NCBI GenBank assembly: GCA_020881915.1
Contig: JAJFPB010000008.1
Span: 496,001-560,000, forward strand
Source: Paramyrothecium sp. XJ0827
Taxonomy: Eukaryota; Ascomycota; Sordariomycetes; Hypocreales; Stachybotryaceae
DNA length: 64,000 nt
Direction: 5' to 3'
Shown piece after piece: positions 11,334-22,103 of this stretch; position 1 is the stretch's first letter, and the number at the start of each line of letters is the position of its first letter. The notes below the pieces were generated by a model that worked only from the letters and a program-made list of their open reading frames with translations, was not told the DNA's origin and did not search any database. Made by a program: the position numbers and the translations under genes.

Positions 11334-13079
11334 AGAGTTGGCTACCCTCCTGGATAGTTTGTTTGCGGCGTGAATTTTGCGAGCAGCGCGATGCGATTGT
11401 GTTATTTCCTGGCCCCTTACCTCCAACGAGAGATGCAGGGGCCGATAGATACTCTATGCTTATTGCGGTTGCAAGGAAAAGAGGTTGGGTCCGCAGGACT
11501 GGGCAGGGCTTGTTTAGATGACTTTTGATATCCGATGCGAATCACCACGCACCATGACCTAATCAAGCTCGTTTATTCTTCTAATCACTTGCCAACCCCA
11601 TGCTTGAACTACTTTGCCTGTCTCGTCCGGCCTTTGCGCGCCATACGTACGGACTTTGAGGAGCATCGGAGAGCTCTCCGACAGCCGTGACGAAGATGAG
11701 ACGTAAGAAGTAGACCCCCTGGTTCTCATGCAAGGTGATGGGATGGAGGCGACGGCGCACGAGACTGCCGACTACTCACGTTTTTGCAACCCGTTTACTT
11801 CGTCCGTCCAATGGCTGGAGGCTGCAGGGCGGGGTTGGGCCCCCCCTTACCCCTGGTCTAGCACGTTCCACGGCGCCGTGATATCCACCCTTAATTGTCC
11901 GAGGAGACGAAATGCCGGACCACGCCCAAAGCGGCATCAGGGCGTTCTTTTTGGGAGAGAAATGGCAGGGAAGGGGGGGGGGAGGGGAGGGCGCTTTATA
12001 CCGCTTCATCAAAGGGAAAAGCCTACCCAGGCTGCGAGCTCCCATGGAACCTCGCGCGCGGGGCCAGCACCCCCCAAACACCACATCACAGGGACGCTGC
12101 CGCGCATGAACTCTCGTGCGAGTGTGCGGCGACCGAACCCCAAACGTCCCCGAAGCACCACCAGGTCGCGAGGGCAAACGGGGGACCACGATATATACTC
12201 GAGCTATAGACATGGACTACCACCCAGGCGGTTTCATCAAGGAGAAGGGGCAATCGCGCCACCCCACATCAGGACAGACTACCCCGGACTCGCGAGACGC
12301 TGGACTCGCCCGGATGGTTCGTCTTAAGAAGAGATGAGAAGCCTGGTGCGGTCCTTGGCCGAAGGTCGGGACGAATATGCCCAGTTTTTTTCTCTCCCTC
12401 CACCTTCCCCCTTGTTATCATTTGTGGAGCAAGCAGCCCGGAGAAAAGAAAGAGAAAGAACGAAGAAGAGAAGCGTGAAGCCTTCACCGGGGGCTCCGTT
12501 TCCTCGTCTGCTGTTCTCGACTTACACAGCGTATCTTTCACGACTGACCCGAGGCGGCCTACCAACAAGTCGCATCCAGGAATACGAGTACGTGGTACCA
12601 CGAGGGACAGCTCACTCTACCTAAGCGAAAAGGTCTTCACGCTCTTTTTACCACTAGGCTTAACCGCTCGGCAGTTGAGGAGAGCAGCGCAGCGCAAGAG
12701 GCTCGCCAGGGGGAAAAACCCCCCCCAACTTTACCGTTCACTCGTTGCTTCGCTGGGCTGCGCCCGTTTAAACGTCTCCTGAACGGCGAGCGTTAGAAGC
12801 CAAAACACTAACTTTATTGCTCCGGCCGCGCCTGAAGGGCCGTCCCTATCGTCGCGGAGCCGCAGCACGTCCCCCTCCTCAATCCCGCACTTACACGCAG
12901 CCACTGCGCGCCTGGCGGCAGAAGCGTCCGGCGGGCGCCATTTGTGGGCTGCATTCTTTCGTTGCGCGCGGACTTGGGCCGGGGCCACACAACCAAAGAT
13001 CGCGAGCCAACGGTAGCGCGGCCGGCAAAAGCCAAGATAAGGAAAAAAAGAAAGAAAGGAAAACAAAATAAGAAGCGCC

Positions 13080-13248
13080 ATGTCCAAGGCGGCGGCCGCC
13101 GCCGCGGCAGCAGCAGCAGCAGCAGCAGCAGCAACTTCGGAAGCCAGCGCCGCCGCCGCCCCTAGCGGCAGTGCTGGCGCTGGTCGCGGCGGGCATCAAC
13201 CCGTGCCATCATCGCACAGCTACGGCCCAGTGCCGAATTGCTCGTTTC
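13080..13248 (+). other. Candidate upstream coding exon (poly-Ala) of the SDR-like gene
   Basis: ATG at 13080 opens a frame encoding MSKAAA, then about 15 alanines, then a Gly/Ser-rich stretch ending PVPNCSF. It stops at a good donor (C|GTAAGT at 13249) in phase 1. An acceptor CCCCGACAG at 14005-14013 would join it in frame to the SDR-like exon at residue THNSPRTW. The intron would be about 765 bp, long for this genome. The simpler model starts at ATG 13989. RNA evidence would decide; I treat this exon as possible only. Confidence 0.3.
13087..13132 (+). repeat. GCG/GCA trinucleotide repeat (poly-Ala)
   Basis: GCG/GCC triplets followed by at least eight consecutive GCA/CAG triplets. It would encode alanine in the frame from 13080. 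Length polymorphism is likely. Confidence 0.8.
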
Positions 13249-13988
13249 GTAAGTTCCCGCTCGATTCTTTTCATCTTTTGTTTTCAGCGGATACTTGTCC
13301 GCGGGAGTGGGATTATGGAAACGGGAGGATGAGAAAGTTCTCGGAAACAAGCGGGGGGAGGGGCAAGGAAAGCATGCCGTCGGATTTATCCCGAAGCCGT
13401 CAAAGTGTCGTGCAGCGGGTTCGACCTTGTTTCCGGGATGAGATGATGGCTGGCTGGCTGCTACCACGTCGATTTCCAGAATGCGTCGGGCAGCCTTCCC
13501 GCCTGGACCGACCACTGCCCACCGCCAAAAGCAGCCGGGCGGGGCGGTCGACTTTCACCCGGAGCCAACCAGGCGAAACCACCTCACCGTGTCGGAACCA
13601 TCATGGCAACCTTGCGCATGCTTGGCTTCTACTTTCTCGTGGTTGCTTTTCTTCTTCTTCTCCTTTTCTTCTTGCTTTTCGTTCCCCATGCGGCGTTTAG
13701 ATATTTGATTTGCACTCTCGTTTTCTAGCTTTTGATTTTCATTCCTTTTTTTTATGTTTTGTTTCCGTCTTCGATTCTTCTCGCCCGGCAAGCGCCTGGC
13801 CTTATTTAACCGAACCCGGGATGGGATCACTAATCCCGCTGAGCTTTCGGCGCTTGCCCTCCCCCCTTCCGCCCTCCTCCTCTTATACTTGGAGCTCCGT
13901 GTGGTCTGCATGCCGTCCACTCGACGCCCAACAGCACGCCTGGGACCAACAGCCGAGCACTTAGTCGCACACACCATGTGCATGACCG

Positions 13989-15228
13989 ATGGCTGACCCC
14001 GTTTCCCCGACAGCTACCCACAACTCGCCGCGCACATGGCTCCTCACCGCGGCCCTGTCGCCGCTGGCCGTCCGCCTCATCCGCCAGCTGCTGGCCCACG
14101 GCGACTACGTCGTCGCCTGCCTGCCGCCCCACGAGATTGAGCATCCGGACCGCAGCGCCGAGTTCCGCGAGCTCATCAACGAGTGCAAGAGCACCCGCAA
14201 GGACCGCGAGGGCTGGAAGGACAGGATCCGCGGCATCCGCTGCGACGGCCGCGGCATGAGCAGCTGTGGCTCCGCCGTCGCCGAGGCCATCCAGGTGTTT
14301 GGCCGCATCGACATTCTGCTGTGCTGTAAATCAGAAGGTTGGTCCTCCCTCGAGTGAGTGCCGCGAGGCGATGATTGCACGTTTGACTGACAATGCCCTC
14401 AACCATGCAGCCGTGGTGGGCACCGTGGAGGAGCTCTCAACCAACCCCATTACGCAGAACTTGGTCAGGGACCAGTTCGAGACCATCTTCTTCTCTCACG
14501 TCAACTTCATCAAGGCTACGCTGCCGCACTTTAGGGAGCAGCACACCGGCCACATCATAGTTCTCACCAGTATCGGCGGCCACATCGGAACGCCGGGCAT
14601 GTCCATGTACACGGCGGCCACGTGGGCCCTGGAGGGATTCTGCGACTCGCTCGCCTACGAGATTGCGCCCTTCAACATCAAGGTCACCATCGTGCAGCCC
14701 AACAAGGAGATACAGTCGCTCACGAACCGACTCATCTTCGCCCCCCAGATCCCCGCCTACGCCCAGAGCTTCAACCCGGCCCCCAGCGTCCGCGAAATGT
14801 TCAAGAACGTGCTGGACACGCACCCGGACACCGCGGTGCCGTCGCCCCCGGAGTCGGTGCAGTCGCCGCTCTCGCCCGACAGCCCCGCCGGGATTGAGCC
14901 GGAGCCGGGCCGCGGCGAGATCCTGCACCGGTACCCGAAGCTGCCGGCCGGCGCCGCGGACCGGCTGGTCATGGAGACGGTGCACGCGCTGACGGCCATC
15001 GGCGGCCACGAGAACCCGCCGTCGCGGCACATTGTCGGCGCGGAGGGCGCCCACGCGGTCAAGGAGAAGCTGAGGACGGTGACGGAGGAGCTGGAGGACT
15101 TTGTGGAGTCGAGCCTGGCGGTGGACATCTTCGACAGCGAGCTGATGGACGAGGCGAGGGAAGGGAGAGGGAACGAGGACTCGCCCCAGGTCGGGACTTC
15201 TACGGGGGAGCAGGGCCCGACGTCGTGA
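13989..15228 (+). CDS. Divergent SDR-fold protein lacking catalytic motifs
   Basis: Two exons, 13989-14337 and 14411-15228, phase 1, 388 aa from ATG 13989. The fold is that of a classical short-chain dehydrogenase: a first beta strand TWLLTAALSPLAVRLIRQLL, FGRIDILL, then GHIIVLTSIGG and MYTAATWALEGFCDSLAYEI, followed by FNIKVTIVQP. The working residues are altered. The TGxxxGxG cofactor loop is TAALSPLA (residues 20-27, no glycine), the NNAG motif is replaced by CCKSE, and the YxxxK pair is Tyr183...Thr187. Ser170 and Tyr183 remain. A Pro/Glu-rich insert and an acidic C-terminal tail of about 60 aa follow the fold. It is therefore probably not a working oxidoreductase in the usual sense; a structural or regulatory role is inference. 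An alternative longer N terminus is discussed at 13080. Confidence 0.8.
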
Positions 15229-15748
15229 TAATGGCAGGAATGGTGGGATATGCGAGGAACCTAGAGCGCTGGAGATGTTCTCTCCCTGTCTGGTACAGGT
15301 GGGACGTCACAGCATCAAGTATTTCGAACTAATTTAATCCATTAATCGCGCCGACCCTATGATTTGTATCGCGAGTTGAAATGCAGCGGTACCCACTATC
15401 TTTCCTCTCACTCCACTGACGCATTTAGTAAAGCAGCTCACCGACGGCTCAGGGCAGGTTGTTTCTAAAATGCAGGTACCTCGACTTAGTCTATGACCAA
15501 ACTCTAGGAGACTAGAGGCAATTGCCGCAGATATCTATAGGGCAGACAGGTACAGGAACTTGTCAAGTTGCAACCACCATCCCACTTTACCTCACTCACA
15601 GAGGCAACATCTGTGCGACTTCTCACCTTCAATCAGTAAACCAAAACTCATATACTGCATAATTTTTTCATTCTTTTCCCCTTCCCACACTCGCCAGCTC
15701 ATTCTCCGCAGATTCAGGAATAGCGCCGCACACCAAACCACCCGCGCA
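15229..15748. other. Intergenic, SDR-like to ELP5
   Basis: About 0.5 kb between two genes in the same direction; presumably holds a 3' end and the ELP5 promoter. No distinct element seen. Confidence 0.5.
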
Positions 15749-16902
15749 ATGGCGCCGCAGAACAGCGCGCACACCCGGTCGCATAGCCTGCTGCTGCTCC
15801 AGAAACTTCTGAACCTGCGCGACGGCGCCAGCCCGCTGACCCTGCTGCTCGACAGCCTCGAGCAGACGAGCCGGCCCGTCGTGTCCGAGTTCATTGCAAG
15901 GGCAAAGGCAGGTCACTTCCTTTTTAAGAATTCTATTCTATTTTATGTTTTCCTTGGCTGACCACGGGGGTTTAGGTTGCCAAATCCAAAGTGGTGTTTC
16001 TGTCGTTCGCGACGCTCAAGAAACCCCAAGACGCCGATGTCTTTGTCAGAGCAGCCGGAAAGGACTTGCGGACGGTGCGCGCGGAGCTGCTGGCTCACTG
16101 CCCAGTCTTTCAACCGCTTCCAGGGAAGGAGAAGCCGACGCAACGTAAGGCATATTTGCTCCGGTTATGGTCATGAAATCGCCCACTGACTCATCTTACA
16201 GGCGTGGTCATTATCCTGGACTCCCTCAACGCGCTGGCATCCTCTGCGTCGCAGTCGCTAGCCACGTTCCTCTCCAGCATCCTCACGCCCGCCGTCTCGA
16301 TCGTGGGCGTCTACCACACCGACGTGCCCGTCATCCTCCCCAGGGCGTTCAACGAGTACGAGCCGCACCCCTTCACCGTGCTGTGCCACCTCGCCACGGC
16401 GATCCTGCGGCTGTCGAGCCTGCAGCAGGAGGTTGAGCGGCAGAAGGCCCGCAACAGGAGCGTCGTGGAGCCCGAGTGGGGCCTCAAGGAGGACCGCGAG
16501 GGCGTGCTGGTGGGCTTGAAGGGCCAGGGCAAGGAGCAGGACAGAGGCGGCGTCGTCATCGAGATGGAGCTGCGGCGGAGGAGCGGCCGGACCGTCTCGG
16601 AGAAGTTCGTGCTTCTGCCGCCGGAACGCACCCCCGGCAGACCTACGCTGGGCAAGCTGTTCCTGCTCTCTGATCACGCCATGTTTGCTGCACCGACAGA
16701 TGGCGGCGCCGATGGCGCGGGCGAGGAGGAGCCGGAGAGCACATTCAACCTCGGTCTTACGGACAAGCAACGAAAAGACAGGGAAGGCATCGTTTTACCT
16801 TACTTTGATGCCCAGACGGATATTGGCGGCGGAGAAGGCGGAAGAATCCTGTACGAGATGGGTCGAGAAGACGACTTTGACGACGAGGAAGATGAGATAT
16901 GA
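15749..16902 (+). CDS. ELP5: Elongator complex subunit Elp5
   Basis: Three exons, 15749-15907, 15976-16144 and 16202-16902, giving 342 aa. Elp5 forms, with Elp4 and Elp6, the RecA-like hexamer of Elongator, which is needed for modification of wobble uridine in cytosolic tRNAs. Sequence support: the N-terminal RSHSLLLLQKLLNLRDGASPLTLLLDSLEQ, SKVVFLSFATLKKP, RVVIILDSLNALA, LATFLSSILTPAVSIVGVYHTDVP, and the acidic C terminus with GRILYEMGREDDFDDEEDEI. No Walker A motif is present, as expected for this subunit. Intron 1 keeps frame only if it uses a GC donor (AAG|GCAGGT) with acceptor TTTAG at 15975; the GT two bases downstream gives the wrong phase. Branch-like CTGAC lies about 18 bp before the acceptor. 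The stop is TGA at 16900. Confidence 0.88.
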
Positions 16903-18929
16903 GGAAATCAATGACCAAGCCATCTTCACGTTTCCATCATTCAGAGGCAGAATTCAGTGATATGCGGCCCTCGGGCGACTCGTCTCGATTAGAGCTGGAA
17001 CACAAGGCCCAGAGTCAAAACATCTGGTTTCGAGCACACTCAACCTTGCTGTCGGTCCTCGCTCCTTGAGAGCAGCAACTGCGACCTCTCATCGTCACTA
17101 TATCGTCGCAATGCGAGATTCCTCCACTCATCCCACTCCAGCCCCTGATCTACTCCTGCGGCTTCTCGCAGGCCGCGGAAAAGCCCGAGAAATCCAGTCC
17201 AGTCCTCAAGGTCAAAGCTACAGCAAAACGCAAACCTATGCTGCAGTCGACCGTCCCAAACGCATTGAGCCAAGCCCGAACGTCCCTCCTCCTCCAATAG
17301 GCGTGCAAGGGTGATCTCTTCCTCGAGGGTAACACAGGCGGGATAAGGTCTAGGAGAAACTTATTTAGATAGGCTTTGACCGGTCGCTAGATATAGCTCT
17401 CTTTCCGCATAATAAAGTCTAGCATCAGGTGGCTTGTGTATGTATGATACTCTTCCAATTCAGAGAACGGTCCGATGATGCGTATTTCTGATTCTATAAA
17501 AGATTCCCGCGCAAGGAGGCCAACATGGAATCGGCCTAGACAGTCAAGGCAGCCCAACGGGGGGATAGATATCTATGAAACTCAATTTAGATATTCGCAA
17601 GTTTGCCTGTAATTCTTCCACGGGCATCGACGAGTCGTCACAGAGTGTGTGAGGACAGTATAGTTTTCTTCGTGGGAAGGTCAATGAGCAGAAGAAATAT
17701 GGCCATTAAATATATCTAGTCAAGGCCATGGCGTAGTCTCGTGGAAGCATGTTCTGGAGGGGGTGGTAATATAGCGTCACATACCCAACAGGTTGGGGGA
17801 ACACATGACGCCACATATCACATGGCAAACCGAGGTTGCATCCTGAGGAACCTTTCGGGGATGAGGTGACTGTTATAGACCACTGTTCCAGTTGACGATA
17901 AAATGTTCTCAGAAGTGTTGCGAGCGACAGAATGGTACCGAAGTGTTAGCAGATGCGCAAAAACAAAGTTCCTGTCATGACTTATACCACCGGTCAGTGG
18001 TCAAGATGGAGACATGGGCCCAGTTTCCTGTTACAGCAATGAGCAGGCTTGGTAACATATTTCGAACATGGAAGAGCGATGAATGTATGGACAAGAGCCA
18101 TTATTCGTTGATTCTCCCACCGCGCTGCTCCAATTGCACCCCCCTTCCTGAGGCGTGCATACAAGTAGTTCTAACAGCTGCATGGCAAAACGGACAAGTA
18201 ATATCGCAAAGCAACGAGCCAGAGATGTGCATAATAATGTGGGTTCTTGGCAGCGTATTCAACAGTTGAAGGCCGGGTACTGGACGTTTCCCGTGAGTAC
18301 TTGGGCCCGCCGAGATTGCCATGTGTGGTCTGGGCAAGCGGGAGGTGCAAGGAGCCGACTCTCGAGTAAACAGAGACCCTTTGCGGCTCACATCTCCAAA
18401 TGAATACGCTTCTGTGCTTCGCAAGAATCGAATTGTACGTGCCAAGCCACTTGGTAAACTTCAGTGGCTTGCCAATGACGATGAGTGACTGATCTTCTGT
18501 TGGACCATGAGGGATCATTGTGGAACGTGTAAGTGCGGCAGCCAAATCAAGTGCTAAAGCCACCCACCAGCAAGGCTCCACGCCAAGCCACACCAGGTCG
18601 CGCCACAATCAGCAGCTTCCTGATTCGACAGCCTCGCCATTGGCCATCGTCACCCCTGGCACCCGTTCCATGATCCGGACAATCAACTTTCGCCCGACGT
18701 TGATCTTCAAGCCTTTCGCTTTTTTGTTTAATTGATGCACCCAGATACCCAGAAACGAAGCGCAACAACGTCTACCTGCCACTCGAGCCCACCCTGTCCT
18801 TCGCCGTTCTAGTTCGACCCCGGCCCATCGTGCCACGTGGTTCTTCGCAAACGCCACGAACTCGTCCGAGACGATCCTCCTCCTCCTCCCGCTCCCCTCT
18901 CCCGGACCATCACACAACTGCACATCGAG
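16903..18929. other. 2.0 kb intergenic region
   Basis: No supported gene or RNA. The last 150 bp upstream of SEC22 are C-rich and probably contain its promoter and leader. Confidence 0.5.
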
Positions 18930-19709
18930 ATGATTCGCTCAACGCAAATATCCCGGCTGGATGGTGGGTTCCGAACACGCTCACAGGCCGGCAGACAGCC
19001 GCTTACACCCTCGCAGGCCTCATGCTATGCGCATCCGTCGACGATGAACAGGTTCGTCATGGACTCGCAGGGCCGACGGCCCCCCCTCCCCCCCTACCAC
19101 AACCCGCGTCCGTACTGACAGCCCTCGCAGTCCGAGGCCGCCCTCGCCGAGGTCAAGCAGCAGGTGCGCCAGGTCCTGCGCAAGCTCACGCGCAACTCCG
19201 AGGCCCAGGCCAGCATCGACTGCGGCGCCTACACCCTGCACTACCTGATCGACTCGGACGTCATCTTCCTCTGCATCTGCGAGCGCTCCTACCCGCGCAA
19301 GCTCGCCTTCACCTACCTCTCCGACCTCGCCCGCGAGTTCACCACCACCCACCCGGCCCAGCAGGTCCACAGCCCGGCCCTGCGGCCCTACGCCTTCATG
19401 GACTTTGACAGCTTCATCTCCAAGACCAAGACCACCTACGCCGACGCCCGCGCCTCCCAGAACCTCGACAAGCTCAACGACGAGCTGCGCGACGTCACAA
19501 AGGTCATGACCAAGAACATCGAGGACCTGCTGTACCGCGGCGACAGCCTCGAGCGCATGGGCGAGATCTCCAGCCGCCTGCGCGACGACAGCAAGAAGTA
19601 CCGCCGCGCCGCCGTCCGCATCAACTGGGAGCTGCTGCTGAAGCAGTACGGGCCCTTTGCCGCGCTGGGCTTCATCATCCTGGTCTTTATTTTCTGGAGG
19701 TTCTTCTGA
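18930..19709 (+). CDS. SEC22: R-SNARE Sec22
   Basis: Three exons, 18930-18963, 19017-19051 and 19131-19709, giving 215 aa, the same size as yeast Sec22. It is the ER-Golgi R-SNARE acting in both anterograde and retrograde vesicle fusion. The N terminus MIRSTQISRLDG begins the longin domain, which runs through LMLCASVDDEQ and SIDCGAYTLHYLIDSDVIFLCI to about residue 130. The SNARE motif follows (LDKLNDELRDVTKVMTKNIEDLLYRGDSLERM) with the zero-layer arginine in YRGDSLE. A single C-terminal anchor (about 192-213, PFAALGFIILVFIFWRFF) ends the protein. The first two exons code only 23 residues and are easily missed; both introns are GT-AG and in phase. The start ATG at 18930 reproduces the conserved family N terminus. 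Confidence 0.95.
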
Positions 19710-19985
19710 TCATGACGGGGCGAGCGGGGCGCTGATGGCTTAACGATGTGATACGTTTGTTTGACCATGTAGGATTACGACCAGATGGTTTGGTCATTCG
19801 TATATAAACTAAACTACCTCGAGGCAGGAAAAATTATGTCATAAGCGTTGTGTCATGGCATGCGTTGCTGTCCAATATCTCAGTCTCGACCCCAGCACTT
19901 AAATCGTGACACCGGTTCGATCTGGCCCCTTACCAATCTTTCTTGTTATCCACCCCCTAAATTCATAATGCCGCTGTCGATGTAA
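19710..19985. other. Convergent 3' region
   Basis: SEC22 and the gene on the opposite strand end toward each other here. No distinct terminator element is recognised. Confidence 0.5.
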
Positions 19986-21120
19986 CTACATTAGTAGACA
20001 GTTATTCTGCGACGCGGCCGTCGTCTGCTGGCCCTTGGCCAAGCTCGTTGATGTGTGCTGCCACTCCAGGTGCTCCTGCAACGCAACGATGTCCTCAAAC
20101 TCGACATCGGGGCGGTAGCCGTCCTCATCGTCATCCGCGTCCTGGGCCTGCTTCCCGGTTTCCTCGCAGTACGGGCAGATGGCCCGCGCGGACCAGTCGC
20201 CGGGGAGCGGCACCATGTGGTTGGCAATGGCGACGGGCGCGAAAACAATCTGCTTCTCGTCGTTGTTGGTTCGCGTAAGCCCGGTAGCCTGCCAGTACGG
20301 GCTCTGGTTGATCGGAGAGACGGGGGATATGGGCGACTGCACATCGGCCTGGGCTAGATCGGCTGATCGTGTAGTCGGCATACTGTCGAGGTCTTCCCAG
20401 ACAATGTGACCGTCGCAAAAGTCGCACACAAACGCAATGTCATGCTCGCCGAAACGCTCAAAGCTGCCCACGGACTTGCACGCCAGCAGCTCGTCGACAT
20501 ATCTCTTCCGGTAGTCTCCGTTGGCAATGCCAGCTGACGAGTTCGACCAATTTCTCTGTATGCGGTGGACCAAGAACGCTCCGAGGCAACGTATTGGCTC
20601 CTCTTGTCCCGACACGAATATCCGTCTTGCCGCTCGACACTGCGCGCGGTGGAGCTCCGTCTTCAATCTCTTCGTCTCTCGCACCCAGATTGGATTAATA
20701 GGTCCACCGGTTCTGGTCCAGTCCTTCAGGTCCTGGATATGTGATTGAAATGTCGTTCGTAGCGCTTTCAGCTCCTCCATCGACTCATCTACAGCAATGT
20801 CAGACTTCATGTGGCAATCAAAGCACGTTGCATTTGCAACAGCTGCGCGCCGAGTTGAACCGTTGCAGTCCAACCCTCGGCACGTGAGCAGCAGACTTAC
20901 GTTTGCGATCGCGCTCGTAGTAGAACTGCCCATTGAGGAGCCGCGGCAGCTCCTGAAAGTCCTTCTTCGCATCGTCAATCACCTCCTGCAAGGCCCGGAC
21001 CTGCTCGTGCTCGTCGAGTCCCCAATGGCGTTTGTCCGCGAAGCTCAGTATGCGCAAGCCGTCGTTGACTAGGTTCGCGATGTCCGCTAGTAGAGTGCCC
21101 ACGGTTTCAGCTCGGCTCAT
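19986..21120 (-). CDS. Uncharacterised fungal protein with two CxxC modules
   Basis: Two exons, 21120-20901 and 20788-19986, phase 1, 340 aa from ATG 21120 (MSRAETVG). I do not recognise a named family. The N-terminal half is helical and charged (KRHWGLDEHEQVRALQEVIDD, SMEELKALRTTFQSHIQDLKDW), suggestive of coiled coil. Around residues 192-196 lies CDFCDGHIVWEDL and near 277 CPYCEETGKQ. The second pair is followed, after an acidic insert (QDADDDEDGYRPD), by LQEHLEWQH, so Cys2 and two His residues are arranged like a C2H2 zinc finger with an expanded loop. A role in nucleic-acid or protein binding is inference. The gene is convergent with SEC22. The intron is 112 bp, longer than most nearby. 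Confidence 0.75.
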
Positions 21121-22103
21121 TGCGAGGCGGATGGGTCGCGGCAGGGTGAAAAGGCAGTCTTCGGCACCCACGAGGCCGGGCCTCTGCTGGGAAGGGGAGG
21201 GCCGCCGATAAGAGGGTTTATGGATGGTTCTGCCGCCTACGACGGCGCTCGATGGGACGGCCGTTGCAGGCGCATGGGGACCGCAATTACGTAGCTCGTG
21301 ATGGGCAGCTTAGACGGTTCGGGCGGTAGCAGGCATTCGGGGGGAGGGGCCGAGGAGGCTGTGCCAGCTAGGATTGTTGTACCGTGTCCGGGGAATTGAG
21401 GCGCAGGAGCCAGGGAGCAAAATCAATATATCAGGCCGAGGCGCAGCAAGGTCCAAGTCCGAGCAAGGTAAGAAAGACAGGAGAAGGGATTGTGTCGCTG
21501 TACAGAATGGCCCAAACTTTGTAGGATCTGGGTTTACCACAAGGAGAAGCAGAGCCCACAGCAAGTGGTCGATTCGTAACAGCGCTGACCAGGGGGGGTC
21601 GTGGCAGCTTGCAAGCCAACCTACTACTTTACGCACGGGAGGTACAGGGAGCTCCCGTATTCCACACCAGGACTGCAGGTACATGCCTTCGCGTGATAGC
21701 GCTAACTGCAGAGGTGCTCCCTGACGGCTGCCTCCCAGTGTCCTGTAGTGCCGCGTCACTACGGACGTCCCCACGGACATCCCCCACCACCTTAAACAAG
21801 CAAGAAACTCAAGCCGGATCTGATAGGGCTGTGGTCAGCCCCATGTCGGTCATATGCAAGCCACCCTCAACATGTTTCATCGCACAGCCAGTCTTTTGAT
21901 ATTTACTTCCTAGTCCGGTAGCTTGGCGTGTGATGGTTAGGACGATGAGTGAATTGCACTCTAAAGGATTGCTAATATACCAGTGGGGCTTCAAGTAGTG
22001 AGCGTTGTTTAATGGATGCTTAATGGATGTGCTAGGATAAGGTAATATTTGCGATACCACTATACTATACATCCCACTCTTGAGTTTCTAGTAAACTAGT
22101 TGC
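21121..22103. other. Intergenic, about 1.0 kb
   Basis: No gene or repeat that I can support. It holds the promoter of the minus-strand gene ending at 19986 and the 3' end of the CLPTM1 gene. Confidence 0.5.

Larger units (their letters stand above)
11334..13988. other. 2.6 kb gap between transporter and SDR-like gene
   Basis: Contains no confirmed gene. Open frames on both strands at 11.7-13.1 kb are composition artefacts with no conserved motif. A poly-Ala-coding candidate upstream exon is listed separately. Confidence 0.45.

Noticed and set aside
11728..12327. 199-codon + frame and overlapping minus frames
   Set aside because: Several frames open at once, low-complexity, no conserved segment.
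14437..15054. 205-codon minus-strand frame
   Set aside because: Shadow of the SDR-like exon 2.
19905..19930. GGTTCGATC resembling a tRNA B box
   Set aside because: No A box, acceptor pairing or anticodon arm around it.
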